From Candidatus Rokuibacteriota bacterium (lineage in GTDB: Bacteria > Methylomirabilota > Methylomirabilia > Rokubacteriales > CSP1-6): a stretch of 64,000 bases of DNA. Location: the NCBI GenBank assembly GCA_003221695.1, contig QHSX01000044.1:62001-126000 (forward strand), in the 5' to 3' direction. The position numbers and the translations under genes were made by a program. The notes beneath the pieces were generated by a model. That model was not told the DNA's origin and made no database searches. It saw only the letters and a list, made by a program, of their open reading frames with translations. Position 1 is the first letter of the stretch; the number at the start of each line of letters is the position of its first letter. Below, piece after piece: positions 26,351 through 35,003 of this stretch.

Positions 26351-26463
26351 GCGCGCTCCTCCTCTCGACGGTCACCCGGCGCGGGCCCTGGCGACCCGAG
26401 AGCCTACGCCGGCGGCTCGACCCGCGCTAGGCGCGCTGCGCCATACACCGGCCGCTGGCCATC

Positions 26464-27804
26464 TCACCGCGACGCGACGTGGCCCACGAGCCAGCGGGCG
26501 GTGCGCAGCAACCGTGCGTCGCCGTGCCGGGGACCGACCAGCTGGACGCCGAGCGGCAGGCCGTTCACGCCCTGCATGAGCGGCACACTGAGCGCCGGCA
26601 TGCCGCAGAGTGTCCACAACGTGCAGAAGGCCGGATCCCCGGTCGAGCCGAGCCCCTCTGGCGCGGTGCCGGGGGCGGCGGGGGTCAGGATGGCGTCATA
26701 GCGCTGAGCGAACAGCTCGGCGAAGCTCGCGTCGAGCTCGGGAACGCGGGCCAGGGCGCGGAGGTAGTCGAGCGCGCGCACCTCGCGGCCGCGCTCGAGC
26801 CGCGCGCGCAGCGACTCGGACAGTCGGGCGCGCCCCGTCTCCCATTCCCGGCTGAGGTTCGCGGCCATCTCCGCTTCCATGATGACTCGGTGCCATTCGG
26901 ATGCCTCGTCGGCCGCCTCGGAGAGCTCGACCGTCTCCACGCGCTCCCCGAGGTGACCGCAGAGCTCGGCGAACGCCTCCTTGGCGTCGACGTCGACACG
27001 GTCCCAGAGCGCCGTCCTCACGAACGCGAACATCGGCGGTAGCGGCGGCGCCTCGCCCGCCACGTCCCGGTACGGGACCCGCGCGCGCGGACGCGAGTCC
27101 GGGTCGCGCTCGTCTCCACCCGCGAGCTCCTCCAGGAGGAGCGCGAGGTCCTCGATCGTGCGCGCGAACAGGCCGACATGGTCGAGCGTGCGCGAGAGCC
27201 GGAACATCCCGTGGCGCGACACGAGACCGTGCGTCGGCTTCAAGCCGTAGACACCGCAGAACGACGCCGGCCGAACCGTCGAGCCGCCGGTCTGGCTGCC
27301 GAGCGCCACCGGGACCATGCCGGCGGCCACGGCCGCGGCCGAGCCGCTGGAGGATCCGCCGGGCGTGTGCGCGGGGTTGTGTGGGTTGCGCGTCTTGCCC
27401 GGCGCGCGGGTGGCGAACTCCGCCGTGACCGTCTTGCCCATGATCACCACCCCCGCGGCGCGCAACCTCGCGACCACGGCGGCGTCGCGCGACGGCGTGC
27501 GGCCGGCGCAGAGCACGGACCCGTTCTCGGTGGGCATGTCGGCGGTGTCGATGATGTCCTTGATGCCCACGGGCACGCCGTGCAGCGACCCCACCGGCTG
27601 CCCGGACTGGCGCACTTCGTCGGCGGAGCGCGCCTGCGCGAGCGCGTACTCGGGGTCGAGGAACGCCCACGCCTGCACCCGTGCGTCCGTCTCGCGCACC
27701 CGCGCCAGGCACGCCTGCACCAGCTCCTCCGAGCTGATGACGCCGTCCCGGATCAGGCGCGCCGCGTCCGTCGCCGACAGCGCGTGAAGGTTCGTCAGGC
27801 CCAT
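26464..27804 (-). CDS. Amidase (amidase-signature family), second copy
   Basis: A 446-residue serine amidase. The triad elements are Lys in GVPVGIKDIIDT, TPGGSSSGSAAAVAAGM, and the nucleophile region GSQTGGSTVRPAS. It resembles the mandelamide/glutamyl-amide class but the substrate is not readable. It starts about 25 bases after the dctM stop and lies in the same operon. A second Met three bases upstream (27807) is also possible. It is only distantly related to the amidase at 10.9-12.3 kb. Confidence 0.92.
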   Translation of the reverse strand: MGLTNLHALSATDAARLIRDGVISSEELVQACLARVRETDARVQAWAFLDPEYALAQARSADEVRQSGQPVGSLHGVPVGIKDIIDTADMPTENGSVLCAGRTPSRDAAVVARLRAAGVVIMGKTVTAEFATRAPGKTRNPHNPAHTPGGSSSGSAAAVAAGMVPVALGSQTGGSTVRPASFCGVYGLKPTHGLVSRHGMFRLSRTLDHVGLFARTIEDLALLLEELAGGDERDPDSRPRARVPYRDVAGEAPPLPPMFAFVRTALWDRVDVDAKEAFAELCGHLGERVETVELSEAADEASEWHRVIMEAEMAANLSREWETGRARLSESLRARLERGREVRALDYLRALARVPELDASFAELFAQRYDAILTPAAPGTAPEGLGSTGDPAFCTLWTLCGMPALSVPLMQGVNGLPLGVQLVGPRHGDARLLRTARWLVGHVASR

Positions 27805-27828
27805 CACGCGCCCGCCCGTCGGGAGCGC

Positions 27829-29892
27829 TCAGCCGCCGTAGAGGAACTCCGGCAGCCAGAGGGTCATGCCCGGCCAGACGTACATGAACACGAGGCAGAT
27901 GCAGACGATGATCATGTACGGCATCATCCCCGCGAAGATCTGGTTCAGCGTCACGTGCTTGGGCGACACGCCCTTGAGGTAGAATGCCGACATCGCCACC
28001 GGCGGTGACAGGAACGCCGCCTGGAGATTCACCGCCACCATGGTCCCGAACAGGATCGGGTCGATGTGGAAGTGGCTCAGCAGCGGGATGAAGATCGGGC
28101 AGAAGATCACGATGATCTCGGTCCACTCCAGTGGCCAGCCCAGCAGGAAGATGATGAGCTGCGCCGTGAACTGGAAGCCCAGCGGCGAGAGGTTCAGCGA
28201 GAGCACCCACCGCTCGATCAGCGACTGGCCGCCGTGCAGCGCGAACACGGCGGAGAAGAGCGCCGAGCCGACGAAGAGCCAGCACACCATCGCGGTCGTC
28301 TTCGCGGTGAGGAAGATCGATTGCTTCAGGTTCTCACGCAGCTCCGGCGAGGTCCTCAGATGCCAGAGGCCAGGCACGACGGTGCCCACGAGCGTCCCGC
28401 CGATCGAGCCCGCCACGAGCAGCGACGCCCAGTCCTCGCCCTGCCACCATCCGAGCGTGAAGCCGACGATCGCCCCGACCAGGCTCCACCACCGGACGTG
28501 ACGCGCGTACCTCGCCATCACGGCGAGATACATCGCGCCGAGCGCGCCGATCGCCGCCGACTCGGTGGCGGTCGTGATGCCGAACAGAATCACCGCGAGC
28601 ACCACGGCGGTGAGCACGCCCAGCGGTACCACCGATGCGCACAGCTCCTTCAGGATCTCGAGCTGCTCGCCGTCCATGCGCCAGAAGTAGACGAGGAGCA
28701 GCAGTCCCGAGAGCGCGGCGAGCCCCCAGAACCACGCGTAGAAGTGGACGGGGGTCTTCCCTGCCCCCGTCGCGGCCGTCGGATCCCGGAGCGACGTCAT
28801 CTCTTCCGGCGGCCCGTCCACCTTCGGCGGGGGCTCGCCGCGCTCCGGCTCCCCGGCCGACCCCAGCTCTTGAGGTCGGTCAGCCTCGGCCGCCGCGCCG
28901 AGCTCCAGCGGCTTCTCGACAGTCGCGGCGGGCGGCGCGCCCTTGGGCGACGCCGGCGTCGTCCGGACGGCCGCCGTCGGTGGCGCCGAGGGCGCCGGGG
29001 CCGCGGCCGTCGTGGCCGCCTCCGGGGCGTTGTACACAATCACGTACCACCACGTCGCCGCGAAGGTGCCGACCGTGAGCATCAGCGGAACCGACAGGAC
29101 GAGCAGGTTCTTCCCGATCGCGCCGTAGGCCACCGCGCCCGGCCGGAACGCCGCGGCAAGAAGGCCGGGGACCACGCTGTGGGAGCGGCCGCGCTCGAGC
29201 CGACGCAGCCAGTCCGGCACGGCGACGCGGTACTGGTCCGGCGGCAGCTTGGGCGCGATCTTCGGATTGATGATGGCCCAGCCCAGGATGTAGACGAGGT
29301 ACAGGAACGTCAGGAAGAAGCCCGGCAGCATCGCGGCGGCGTAGAGCTTGACGATCGACTGACCGGCCACCGCCGCATAGACGATCAACATGACCGACGG
29401 CGGGATGAGGATGCCGAGCGTCCCGCCCGCCGTGATCGCGCCGGAAGCCAGCTTCACATCATAGCCCGCGTTCAGCATCGGGCGCATCGCGATGACGCCC
29501 ATGAGGACGACGACGGCGCCGACGATGCCGGAAGCGATCCCCCAGAATGCGCACACCAGCAGGGTCGTCACCGCCAGCGACGCCGGGACGCGCCGGAACG
29601 CGAGCTGGACGCTGTGGAACATCCGGTCGACCAGCGCCGCCCGCTCCATGATGTAGCCCATGAACACGAACAGCGGGATCGACAGCAGCGTGTCGTTCGT
29701 CATCACGCCGTACGTCCGCTGCACGATCAGGTCGAAGATCCGGTTGTCGTACCAGTGCTGGCCCGGGCCCCAGAACGCGATGTAGCCGAAGACCATCCCC
29801 AGGCCCATCAGCGTGAACGCGGTCGGGAAGCCCATCATGATCGCGACCACGATGAGCGCCAGCATCGTCAGGCCGAGGGAGGGGTCGCTCAC
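27829..29892 (-). CDS. dctM: TRAP transporter large permease DctM with a long internal linker
   Basis: The 687-residue cation-driven pore subunit of a tripartite transporter; ordinary DctM proteins are about 430 residues. Residues 1-205 match the N-terminal half, and the last 270 match the C-terminal half, ending in PGMTLWLPEFL. Between them are extra helices and a Pro/Ala/Glu-rich linker (about residues 289-383). Some TRAP large subunits have such insertions. The start overlaps the dctQ stop by four bases. Confidence 0.9.
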   Translation of the reverse strand: MSDPSLGLTMLALIVVAIMMGFPTAFTLMGLGMVFGYIAFWGPGQHWYDNRIFDLIVQRTYGVMTNDTLLSIPLFVFMGYIMERAALVDRMFHSVQLAFRRVPASLAVTTLLVCAFWGIASGIVGAVVVLMGVIAMRPMLNAGYDVKLASGAITAGGTLGILIPPSVMLIVYAAVAGQSIVKLYAAAMLPGFFLTFLYLVYILGWAIINPKIAPKLPPDQYRVAVPDWLRRLERGRSHSVVPGLLAAAFRPGAVAYGAIGKNLLVLSVPLMLTVGTFAATWWYVIVYNAPEAATTAAAPAPSAPPTAAVRTTPASPKGAPPAATVEKPLELGAAAEADRPQELGSAGEPERGEPPPKVDGPPEEMTSLRDPTAATGAGKTPVHFYAWFWGLAALSGLLLLVYFWRMDGEQLEILKELCASVVPLGVLTAVVLAVILFGITTATESAAIGALGAMYLAVMARYARHVRWWSLVGAIVGFTLGWWQGEDWASLLVAGSIGGTLVGTVVPGLWHLRTSPELRENLKQSIFLTAKTTAMVCWLFVGSALFSAVFALHGGQSLIERWVLSLNLSPLGFQFTAQLIIFLLGWPLEWTEIIVIFCPIFIPLLSHFHIDPILFGTMVAVNLQAAFLSPPVAMSAFYLKGVSPKHVTLNQIFAGMMPYMIIVCICLVFMYVWPGMTLWLPEFLYGG

Positions 29893-30557
29893 GGGTTCTT
29901 GTGCTCCACCACGCTCCTGTGGCGGGCGGCCTCGTCGATCGCGTGCGCCCCTTCCATCGCGGCCCGGCGCGACTCCTCGTCCACGAACTCGCTGCCCCCG
30001 AGCTGGGTCTGGACGACGTCGATCTCCTCGACGTCCTCAAGCCGCGAGGGCCAGGCGCCGGTGCGCAGGCACTCGACACAGCGGACGATCTCGGCCAGCC
30101 CCTGGAGCATGACCAGCGCGCCCGCGAGCGGAATCACCGACTTGAAGTGGTAGACGGGCGGCCCCTCGGCGGTCACGGTCGAGTGCTCGCCGATGCGCCA
30201 GGAGAGCGCGGCGTAGTCGTACCCCGCGTAGATGAGCCCAAGGATGCCCGGGATGAAGAAGAGGAGGTACAGCGCCAGGTCGAGCGCGGCCTGGCCGCGC
30301 GGCCGCATGTAGATGTACACGAAGTCGGCACGCACGTGCCCGGCCGCCGCCAGCGTATAGGCACCGCACATCATGAACAGCGTGCCGTACAGCATGTTGT
30401 CGAGGTCGAAGATCCAGGCCGTGGGCGCGTTCAGGATGTACCGCTTGAAGACCTCGATGGACACCACGAACGTCAGGGCCACGATCAGCCACGCGAACGC
30501 CTTGCCCGACCAGTAGCTCGCTTGATCGACGGCGCGAAGGAAGCGCCGGGCGTTCAT
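29889..30557 (-). CDS. dctQ: TRAP transporter small permease DctQ
   Basis: The small membrane subunit, about 222 residues from the ATG at 30557 (an ATG at 30581 is also in frame). Four membrane helices are apparent. It carries the DctQ-typical segment FKRYILNAPTAWIFDLDNMLYG. A hydrophilic C-terminal tail of about 50 residues (rich in Glu, Asp, Arg) is longer than usual. It lies between the binding protein and the large permease in the normal order. Confidence 0.9.
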   Translation of the reverse strand: MNARRFLRAVDQASYWSGKAFAWLIVALTFVVSIEVFKRYILNAPTAWIFDLDNMLYGTLFMMCGAYTLAAAGHVRADFVYIYMRPRGQAALDLALYLLFFIPGILGLIYAGYDYAALSWRIGEHSTVTAEGPPVYHFKSVIPLAGALVMLQGLAEIVRCVECLRTGAWPSRLEDVEEIDVVQTQLGGSEFVDEESRRAAMEGAHAIDEAARHRSVVEHKNP

Positions 30558-30583
30558 CCGCTCAGAAACGACGCCGGCCACCC

Positions 30584-30611
30584 GGCGGGCGCCGGATGGC
30601 GGGCGCCGGAT
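30584..30611. repeat. Tandem duplication of a 14-base unit
   Basis: Two exact copies of GGCGGGCGCCGGAT lie end to end (30584-30597, 30598-30611) in the gap between dctP and dctQ, followed by a decayed third part. The unit contains the palindrome GGCGCC. A role in mRNA processing between the abundant binding protein and the permeases is possible. Confidence 0.7.
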
Positions 30612-30646
30612 GGCTGGCGGGACGGCACGGACGGATCACGGAGGGC

Positions 30647-31789
30647 TTAGCTCTTTTTGGCGGCCGGCCGGCCGAAGTAGTGGTTGTACGCCATGCGCCG
30701 GCTGACGTTGGTGTCGAGGTCCCACTTCACCGCGCGCGCCGCGAACGCCTTCTGTGACTCGGCGATCTCCTTGAACATGGCGTTCTCGGCCGACTTCTTC
30801 ACCTCCACCTGGTCGAAGACCTCGAGCTGCTTCTGGAGGACCGAATCCGGCGTCTTGTAGAACCGGACCTTGTCTTTGGTCTGCAGCTCGATGTAGTCCT
30901 TCGAGTAACGGTCGATCGCCTTCCATGACAAGTCGGCCGACGCCGCCTCGACGGCGTTCTCGATGATGGCCTTCATCTTGTCCGGCAGCGTGTCGAACCT
31001 GGTCTTGTTGAACGTGATCTCGAACTGCTCGGCGTTCTGGTGGTAGCTCTGCAGCATGCACACCTTGGAGACGTCGGCGAAGCCGAGGATGCGGTCGGAG
31101 GTCGCGTTGTTGAATTCCGCGGCGTCGAGGAGCCCCCGGTCCATGGCCGGCACGATCTCGGCGCCTGGCAGCGCGTTCACCGCCGCCCCCATGCCCTGGA
31201 AGAGGTCGATCGAGATGCCGACGGTGCGGAACTTGAGCCCCTTGAAGTCGTCGGGCTTGGTGATCGGCTTCTTGTACCACCCGAGCGGCTGGGTCGCCAT
31301 GGGGCCGTAGGGGAACGAGACGACGTTGGCTCCGATGGAGGCGTAGAGCTTGTTGAGCAGCTGCTTGCCGCCGCCGTACTTGTGCCAGGCCAGCAGCATG
31401 TTGGCGTCCATGCCGTAGGCGGGACTCGAGCCCCAGAGCGCGAGCGCCGTTTGCTTGCCGTAGTGATACACGAGTACGCCGTGGCCGCCGTCGAGCGTGC
31501 CCTTCGACACGGCATCGAGCAGGCCGAAGGCCGGCACGACCGCGCCCGCGGGCAGCACGTCGATCTTGAGATCGCCGCCGGTCATGTCGTTGACCTTCTT
31601 CGCGAAGTCGAGCGCGTACTCGTGAAAGATGTCCTTCTGCGGCCAGGTGGACTGCCAGCGCATCGTGATGGGCCCTTGGGCCCTGGCGATCGCCGGGAAG
31701 CCGAGCGCCGCCGCGCCCGTCGCCGCCACCGCCGCGCCCCGCAAAAACTTCCGGCGCGAGGGTTCTGTGACTGCTGGCTCAGTGCTCAT
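30647..31789 (-). CDS. dctP: TRAP transporter substrate-binding protein DctP, TAT-exported
   Basis: A 380-residue binding protein. I chose the ATG at 31789 because AGGAGG precedes it and a twin-arginine leader follows (SRRKFLRGAAVAATGAAALG). The ligand-binding Arg region is FKGLKFRTVGISIDLFQGMG; the family motif WQSTWPQKDIFHEY is near the mature start. Related proteins bind carboxylates, including dicarbonyl and taurine-like compounds; the downstream amidase and dehydrogenase suggest an amide-bearing acid. Confidence 0.92.
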   Translation of the reverse strand: MSTEPAVTEPSRRKFLRGAAVAATGAAALGFPAIARAQGPITMRWQSTWPQKDIFHEYALDFAKKVNDMTGGDLKIDVLPAGAVVPAFGLLDAVSKGTLDGGHGVLVYHYGKQTALALWGSSPAYGMDANMLLAWHKYGGGKQLLNKLYASIGANVVSFPYGPMATQPLGWYKKPITKPDDFKGLKFRTVGISIDLFQGMGAAVNALPGAEIVPAMDRGLLDAAEFNNATSDRILGFADVSKVCMLQSYHQNAEQFEITFNKTRFDTLPDKMKAIIENAVEAASADLSWKAIDRYSKDYIELQTKDKVRFYKTPDSVLQKQLEVFDQVEVKKSAENAMFKEIAESQKAFAARAVKWDLDTNVSRRMAYNHYFGRPAAKKS

Positions 31790-31891
31790 GGCGTGCCTCC
31801 TCCTGTTCGGGAGTCTCGGAATGTAGGACCAGACCGTGGATGTGGATTCCCCGCCCTCGGGCACGGCCCCGCGCGGTCGGCGAGCGGCGGT

Positions 31892-31920
31892 ATTCTAGCC
31901 GTCCGCTCCGGTCCCCGCAA
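31892..31920 (-). promoter_or_regulatory. Candidate promoter of the dctPQM-amidase operon
   Basis: On the minus strand TTGCGG (31915-31920) and TAGAAT (31892-31897) are 17 bases apart. They lie about 100 bases before the dctP start, in the only gap upstream of that gene. This leaves a 95-base leader that ends with AGGAGG. Confidence 0.55.
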
Positions 31921-31954
31921 GCGGCCGGACGCGTCACCAACAGCGGCGGACGCG

Positions 31955-32701
31955 TCACGGGCTCGGGAGCGTCACGGACAGCCGACTCTCCCCCCGCCGC
32001 ACCGTCAGACGCACCGGGCGGTCGACGCCGACGTCCGCCAGCGCATCCCGCGCCGCATCCTGCGTCAGCACGGGCTGCTCGTCGACCTGAAGGATCACGT
32101 CGCCGACCGCGAGGCCGGCCTTCTCCGCGGCGCCGCCCTTGAGGACTCCCGCGATCGTCGGTGCCGCCGCGACGGCGCGCGGGCTCGGCGCCTCTCCCGG
32201 GGCGTCCGGCTCACGCATGATGAAACCGAGCTCCGCGGCGACCCGTTCGCCGACCATCGCGCGGGGCATCGACGTCAGCCGCACGCTGACACGCCGGCGG
32301 CCCTCGGCGCGGAGCACCGTCAGCTCGCTCTCCCGGTCCGTCGGCGCCGCGGCGACGAGCCGCTGGAGGAGCCGTGTCTCCGTGACCGGCCGCTTGCCGA
32401 AAGCGACGACGATGTCGCCGCTCTTGAGGCCCGCGCGCTCCGCCGGCGCCCCCCCGATGACCTCGACGATCACCACGCCGAACCCCTCGCGGATCCCGTG
32501 GCGCGCCGCGATCTGCTCCATCTCCTGCTCCGACAGGTCGCGAATCCGCACGCCGAGCCAGGACCACTGCCGCGCCTCCATTGCCGACGCGGCGGCGCCG
32601 ACCAGCAGCAGCGCGAGCAGCACGAACGCCACGGTCGTGCGCGCTTCGCGCGACCCGCCCCGCGGGGCGGCAAGCGGGTTCGCGCACGATACCCTTATCA
32701 T
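31955..32701 (-). CDS. Membrane-anchored protein with two PDZ domains
   Basis: A 248-residue protein whose ATG overlaps the stop of the LON-domain gene. It has one N-terminal hydrophobic segment (about residues 22-42) and two PDZ domains: the first around GFGVVIVEVIGGAPAERAGL, the second around IAGVLKGGAAEKAGLAVGD. This is the layout of a DegP/HtrA-type protein without the protease domain. It may act as a periplasmic scaffold or adaptor for proteolysis, which fits its pairing with a LON substrate-binding domain protein; this is inference. Confidence 0.85.
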   Translation of the reverse strand: MIRVSCANPLAAPRGGSREARTTVAFVLLALLLVGAAASAMEARQWSWLGVRIRDLSEQEMEQIAARHGIREGFGVVIVEVIGGAPAERAGLKSGDIVVAFGKRPVTETRLLQRLVAAAPTDRESELTVLRAEGRRRVSVRLTSMPRAMVGERVAAELGFIMREPDAPGEAPSPRAVAAAPTIAGVLKGGAAEKAGLAVGDVILQVDEQPVLTQDAARDALADVGVDRPVRLTVRRGESRLSVTLPSP

Positions 32702-33336
32702 TCCCGTCCGCCCAACAGCTCGTTGACGAGGTCTTCGAGCGCAGCCGACACCCGCGCGAGCCGGTTCACCACGTCGAGCGTCTCGAGCAGCTCCTGACGG
32801 AGCGTCGCGTCGGGGAGGACCGCAGCGGCGATCCGGTCGGCGATCACCCCGGGCGGCTGGCCGTCGGCGAGCGCGGTATCGAGCAGGTCCGCCGGGCGGT
32901 CGAGCGCTCGTAGCAACTGGCCGCACGCTCCGCGGATCCGGTCGAGCACGGGGACCACGTCGCCCGTGGGGGGCACGTCGTCGAGCCGCTGGGCCGTGAC
33001 GACCCGGTAGAGCGTGTCGCTCGGCCGCTCGCTCTCGATGCGTATGCGGCACTCGCCCTTCAGGAGGATGTTGTACCGTCCGCTCGCCAGCCGCTCCCAG
33101 CTCACGATCTCTCCCGCGCCGGCGACGGGGTGGACGGCCGGCTTGCCTGCGTACGCGGCCTCGTACCCGGGCCGGAGCTTCACCACCGCGAGTCTCCGGT
33201 CGCGCGCGAGCGTGTCCATCATCATCGCGCGGTAGCGCGCCTCGAACACGTGCAGCGGCAGGAGCGTGTGCGGAAAGAACGTGACGTCCGGCAGGGGAAA
33301 GATCGGCAGGACCAGCGTCGAGCGGGAGCGCGACAC
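32698..33336 (-). CDS. LON substrate-binding-domain protein (no protease domain)
   Basis: A 212-residue stand-alone copy of the N-terminal domain of Lon protease. The start LPIFPLPDVTFFPHTLLPLH and the following FEARYRAMM are canonical. There is no AAA or peptidase region. I chose the GTG at 33336; an extended open frame to 33552 shadows mrp. It follows the mrp stop by four bases and overlaps the PDZ gene, so the three genes are one operon. Confidence 0.9.
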   Translation of the reverse strand: MSRSRSTLVLPIFPLPDVTFFPHTLLPLHVFEARYRAMMMDTLARDRRLAVVKLRPGYEAAYAGKPAVHPVAGAGEIVSWERLASGRYNILLKGECRIRIESERPSDTLYRVVTAQRLDDVPPTGDVVPVLDRIRGACGQLLRALDRPADLLDTALADGQPPGVIADRIAAAVLPDATLRQELLETLDVVNRLARVSAALEDLVNELLGGRE

Positions 33337-33340
33337 GGAC

Positions 33341-34429
33341 TCAGCTGATCTTCGGCAGCCGCTCGAGCGCGGCCAGCTCGTCCAGGCGCGCGCGCACCGC
33401 CCGCGCGAGGTCGCCGAACACCTTCGCCTGCGGCGAGTCCGGACGCCGCAAGACGATCGGCGAGCCCTCGTCCCCCCCGATGCGCGTCTCGGGATCGAGC
33501 GGGATCTGGGCGAGGAGCGGGATCCCGTACTCCTCGGCGAGCCGCCGGCCACCGCCCTCGCCGAAGATGTCGTAGCGTCGGCCGGTGTCCGGGGCCACGA
33601 AGTAGCTCATATTCTCGACGACGCCGAGCAGCGGCACGTTGAGCTTCTGGAACATCCCGATCGCCTTGCGGACGTCGAGCAGCGCGACCTCCTGGGGGGT
33701 CGTCACCATGACCACACCGTCGAGCGGGATCACCTGCGAGAGCGAGAGCTGGGCGTCGCCCGTGCCGGGCGGCATGTCGAAGACGAGGTAGTCGAGCGCT
33801 CCCCACATGACGTCCCGCAGCATCTGCTGGATGAACGAGTGGATCATGGGCCCGCGCCACACGAGCGGCTCGCGCTCGTTCACGAGCAGCCCGATCGACA
33901 TCATCTTGAGCCCGTGCACCTCGACCGGGATGATGCGGTTCTCGAACATGCCGGGGCGCCCGCGCGCGCCGAGCATGAGCGGAACGTCGGGGCCGTAGAC
34001 GTCGGAGTCGATGATCCCCACCGCGCCGCCGGTCTCGGAGAGCGTCACGGCGAGGTTGACGGCGACGGTCGACTTTCCGACGCCGCCCTTCCCGGACGAG
34101 ACCGCGACCGTGTGGCGCACCTCCGGGATGAGCTCGGCGCTCTTCGCGGGCCCGTGGCCGTGGGCGGGCGCGGCGGCCGGCTCTCGCGCGCCGCCGCCCA
34201 TCTTCACCTGGACCCGGGAGACGCCCGGGAGCTGGCCCACGAGGCGCGAGGCCATGGTGTGCATCGTCACCTTGGCCTGGGGCGACTGGGTGGTGAACGC
34301 GAGCGTGAAGGACACCTCGGCGTCGGCGATCCGGAGGTCACGGACGAGCCCGAGCGTCACGATGTCCTGCTGCGCCTCGGGGTCCCGGATCCCGCGGAGG
34401 GCTTGGAGCACGGTGGCTTCGGACACCAT
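33341..34429 (-). CDS. mrp: Mrp/ApbC/NBP35-family P-loop ATPase lacking all cysteines
   Basis: A 362-residue protein. The N-terminal MIP18/DUF59-like domain (residues 1-80) is followed by the deviant Walker A GKGGVGKST and the MinD/Mrp core with DSDVYGPDVPLMLG. In Fe-S carriers of this family a CxxC pair follows the NMSYF segment; here the same place reads MSYFVAPDTGRRYDIFG, with Ala and Thr instead. I find no cysteine anywhere in the protein. It therefore cannot carry a cluster on its own thiols, although fold and ATPase motifs are intact. Confidence 0.92.
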   Translation of the reverse strand: MVSEATVLQALRGIRDPEAQQDIVTLGLVRDLRIADAEVSFTLAFTTQSPQAKVTMHTMASRLVGQLPGVSRVQVKMGGGAREPAAAPAHGHGPAKSAELIPEVRHTVAVSSGKGGVGKSTVAVNLAVTLSETGGAVGIIDSDVYGPDVPLMLGARGRPGMFENRIIPVEVHGLKMMSIGLLVNEREPLVWRGPMIHSFIQQMLRDVMWGALDYLVFDMPPGTGDAQLSLSQVIPLDGVVMVTTPQEVALLDVRKAIGMFQKLNVPLLGVVENMSYFVAPDTGRRYDIFGEGGGRRLAEEYGIPLLAQIPLDPETRIGGDEGSPIVLRRPDSPQAKVFGDLARAVRARLDELAALERLPKIS

Positions 34430-34440
34430 ACGTCACAAGG

Positions 34441-34446
34441 ACTATA
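34441..34446 (-). promoter_or_regulatory. -10 box of mrp with very short leader
   Basis: TATAGT on the minus strand ends 11 bases before the mrp ATG (34429), which predicts a leader of about five bases. No ribosome site fits. No good -35 is visible. Confidence 0.45.
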
Positions 34447-34517
34447 ACACCGGCACGTGATCCTCGCTTATCTATGCGCGAAACCTTGCATTTTGAGCCC
34501 TCACCTGCTACACAGAT

Positions 34518-35003
34518 ATGGTGATTTCCCCGGACGACTTCCGGCGCGCGCTCGGTCACTTCGCCACGGGCGTGACCGTCGTCACGACCTCGGATGGCGA
34601 CGGGCGTCCCACCGGTCTCACCGCGAGCGCCTTCACTTCGGTCTCGCTCGACCCGCCCCTGGTGCTGGTCTGCGTGGACCACAAATCGCAGAGCTACCCC
34701 GCGCTCCTCGAGCGCGGCCGGTTCGCCGTCAACATCCTGCGCCGCGACCAGCAGCTGGTGTCGCGACGGTTCGCCTCGACGCGCCTCGACAAGTTCGACG
34801 AGGTGGCGTTCCGCGTGAGCGAGCTCGGCCTCCCCCTCATCGAGGAGGCGCTGACCCAGCTCGAGTGCGTCACGGTGAGCACCCACGTCGAAGGCGACCA
34901 CACGATCTTCGTGGGGCGGGTCGAGCGCGCTCACGTCGGCGCCGGTGAGCCGCTGATCTACTACCGCGGGCAATACGATCGCCTGTCGGGGACGAGCGCG
35001 TGA
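34518..35003 (+). CDS. Flavin reductase family (FMN-binding split barrel) protein
   Basis: A 161-residue flavin reductase-like protein, related to the reductase parts of two-component monooxygenases. Typical motifs are FRRALGHFATGVTVVTT, GLTASAFTSVSLDPPLVLVC, and GRFAVNIL. It begins ATGGTG with no ribosome site; a -35-like TTGCAT (34486) and TACACA (34509) stand so close that a leaderless message starting near 34521 is plausible. The stop overlaps the next gene (GTGA). Its partner oxygenase is not in the window. Confidence 0.9.
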   Translation: MVISPDDFRRALGHFATGVTVVTTSDGDGRPTGLTASAFTSVSLDPPLVLVCVDHKSQSYPALLERGRFAVNILRRDQQLVSRRFASTRLDKFDEVAFRVSELGLPLIEEALTQLECVTVSTHVEGDHTIFVGRVERAHVGAGEPLIYYRGQYDRLSGTSA

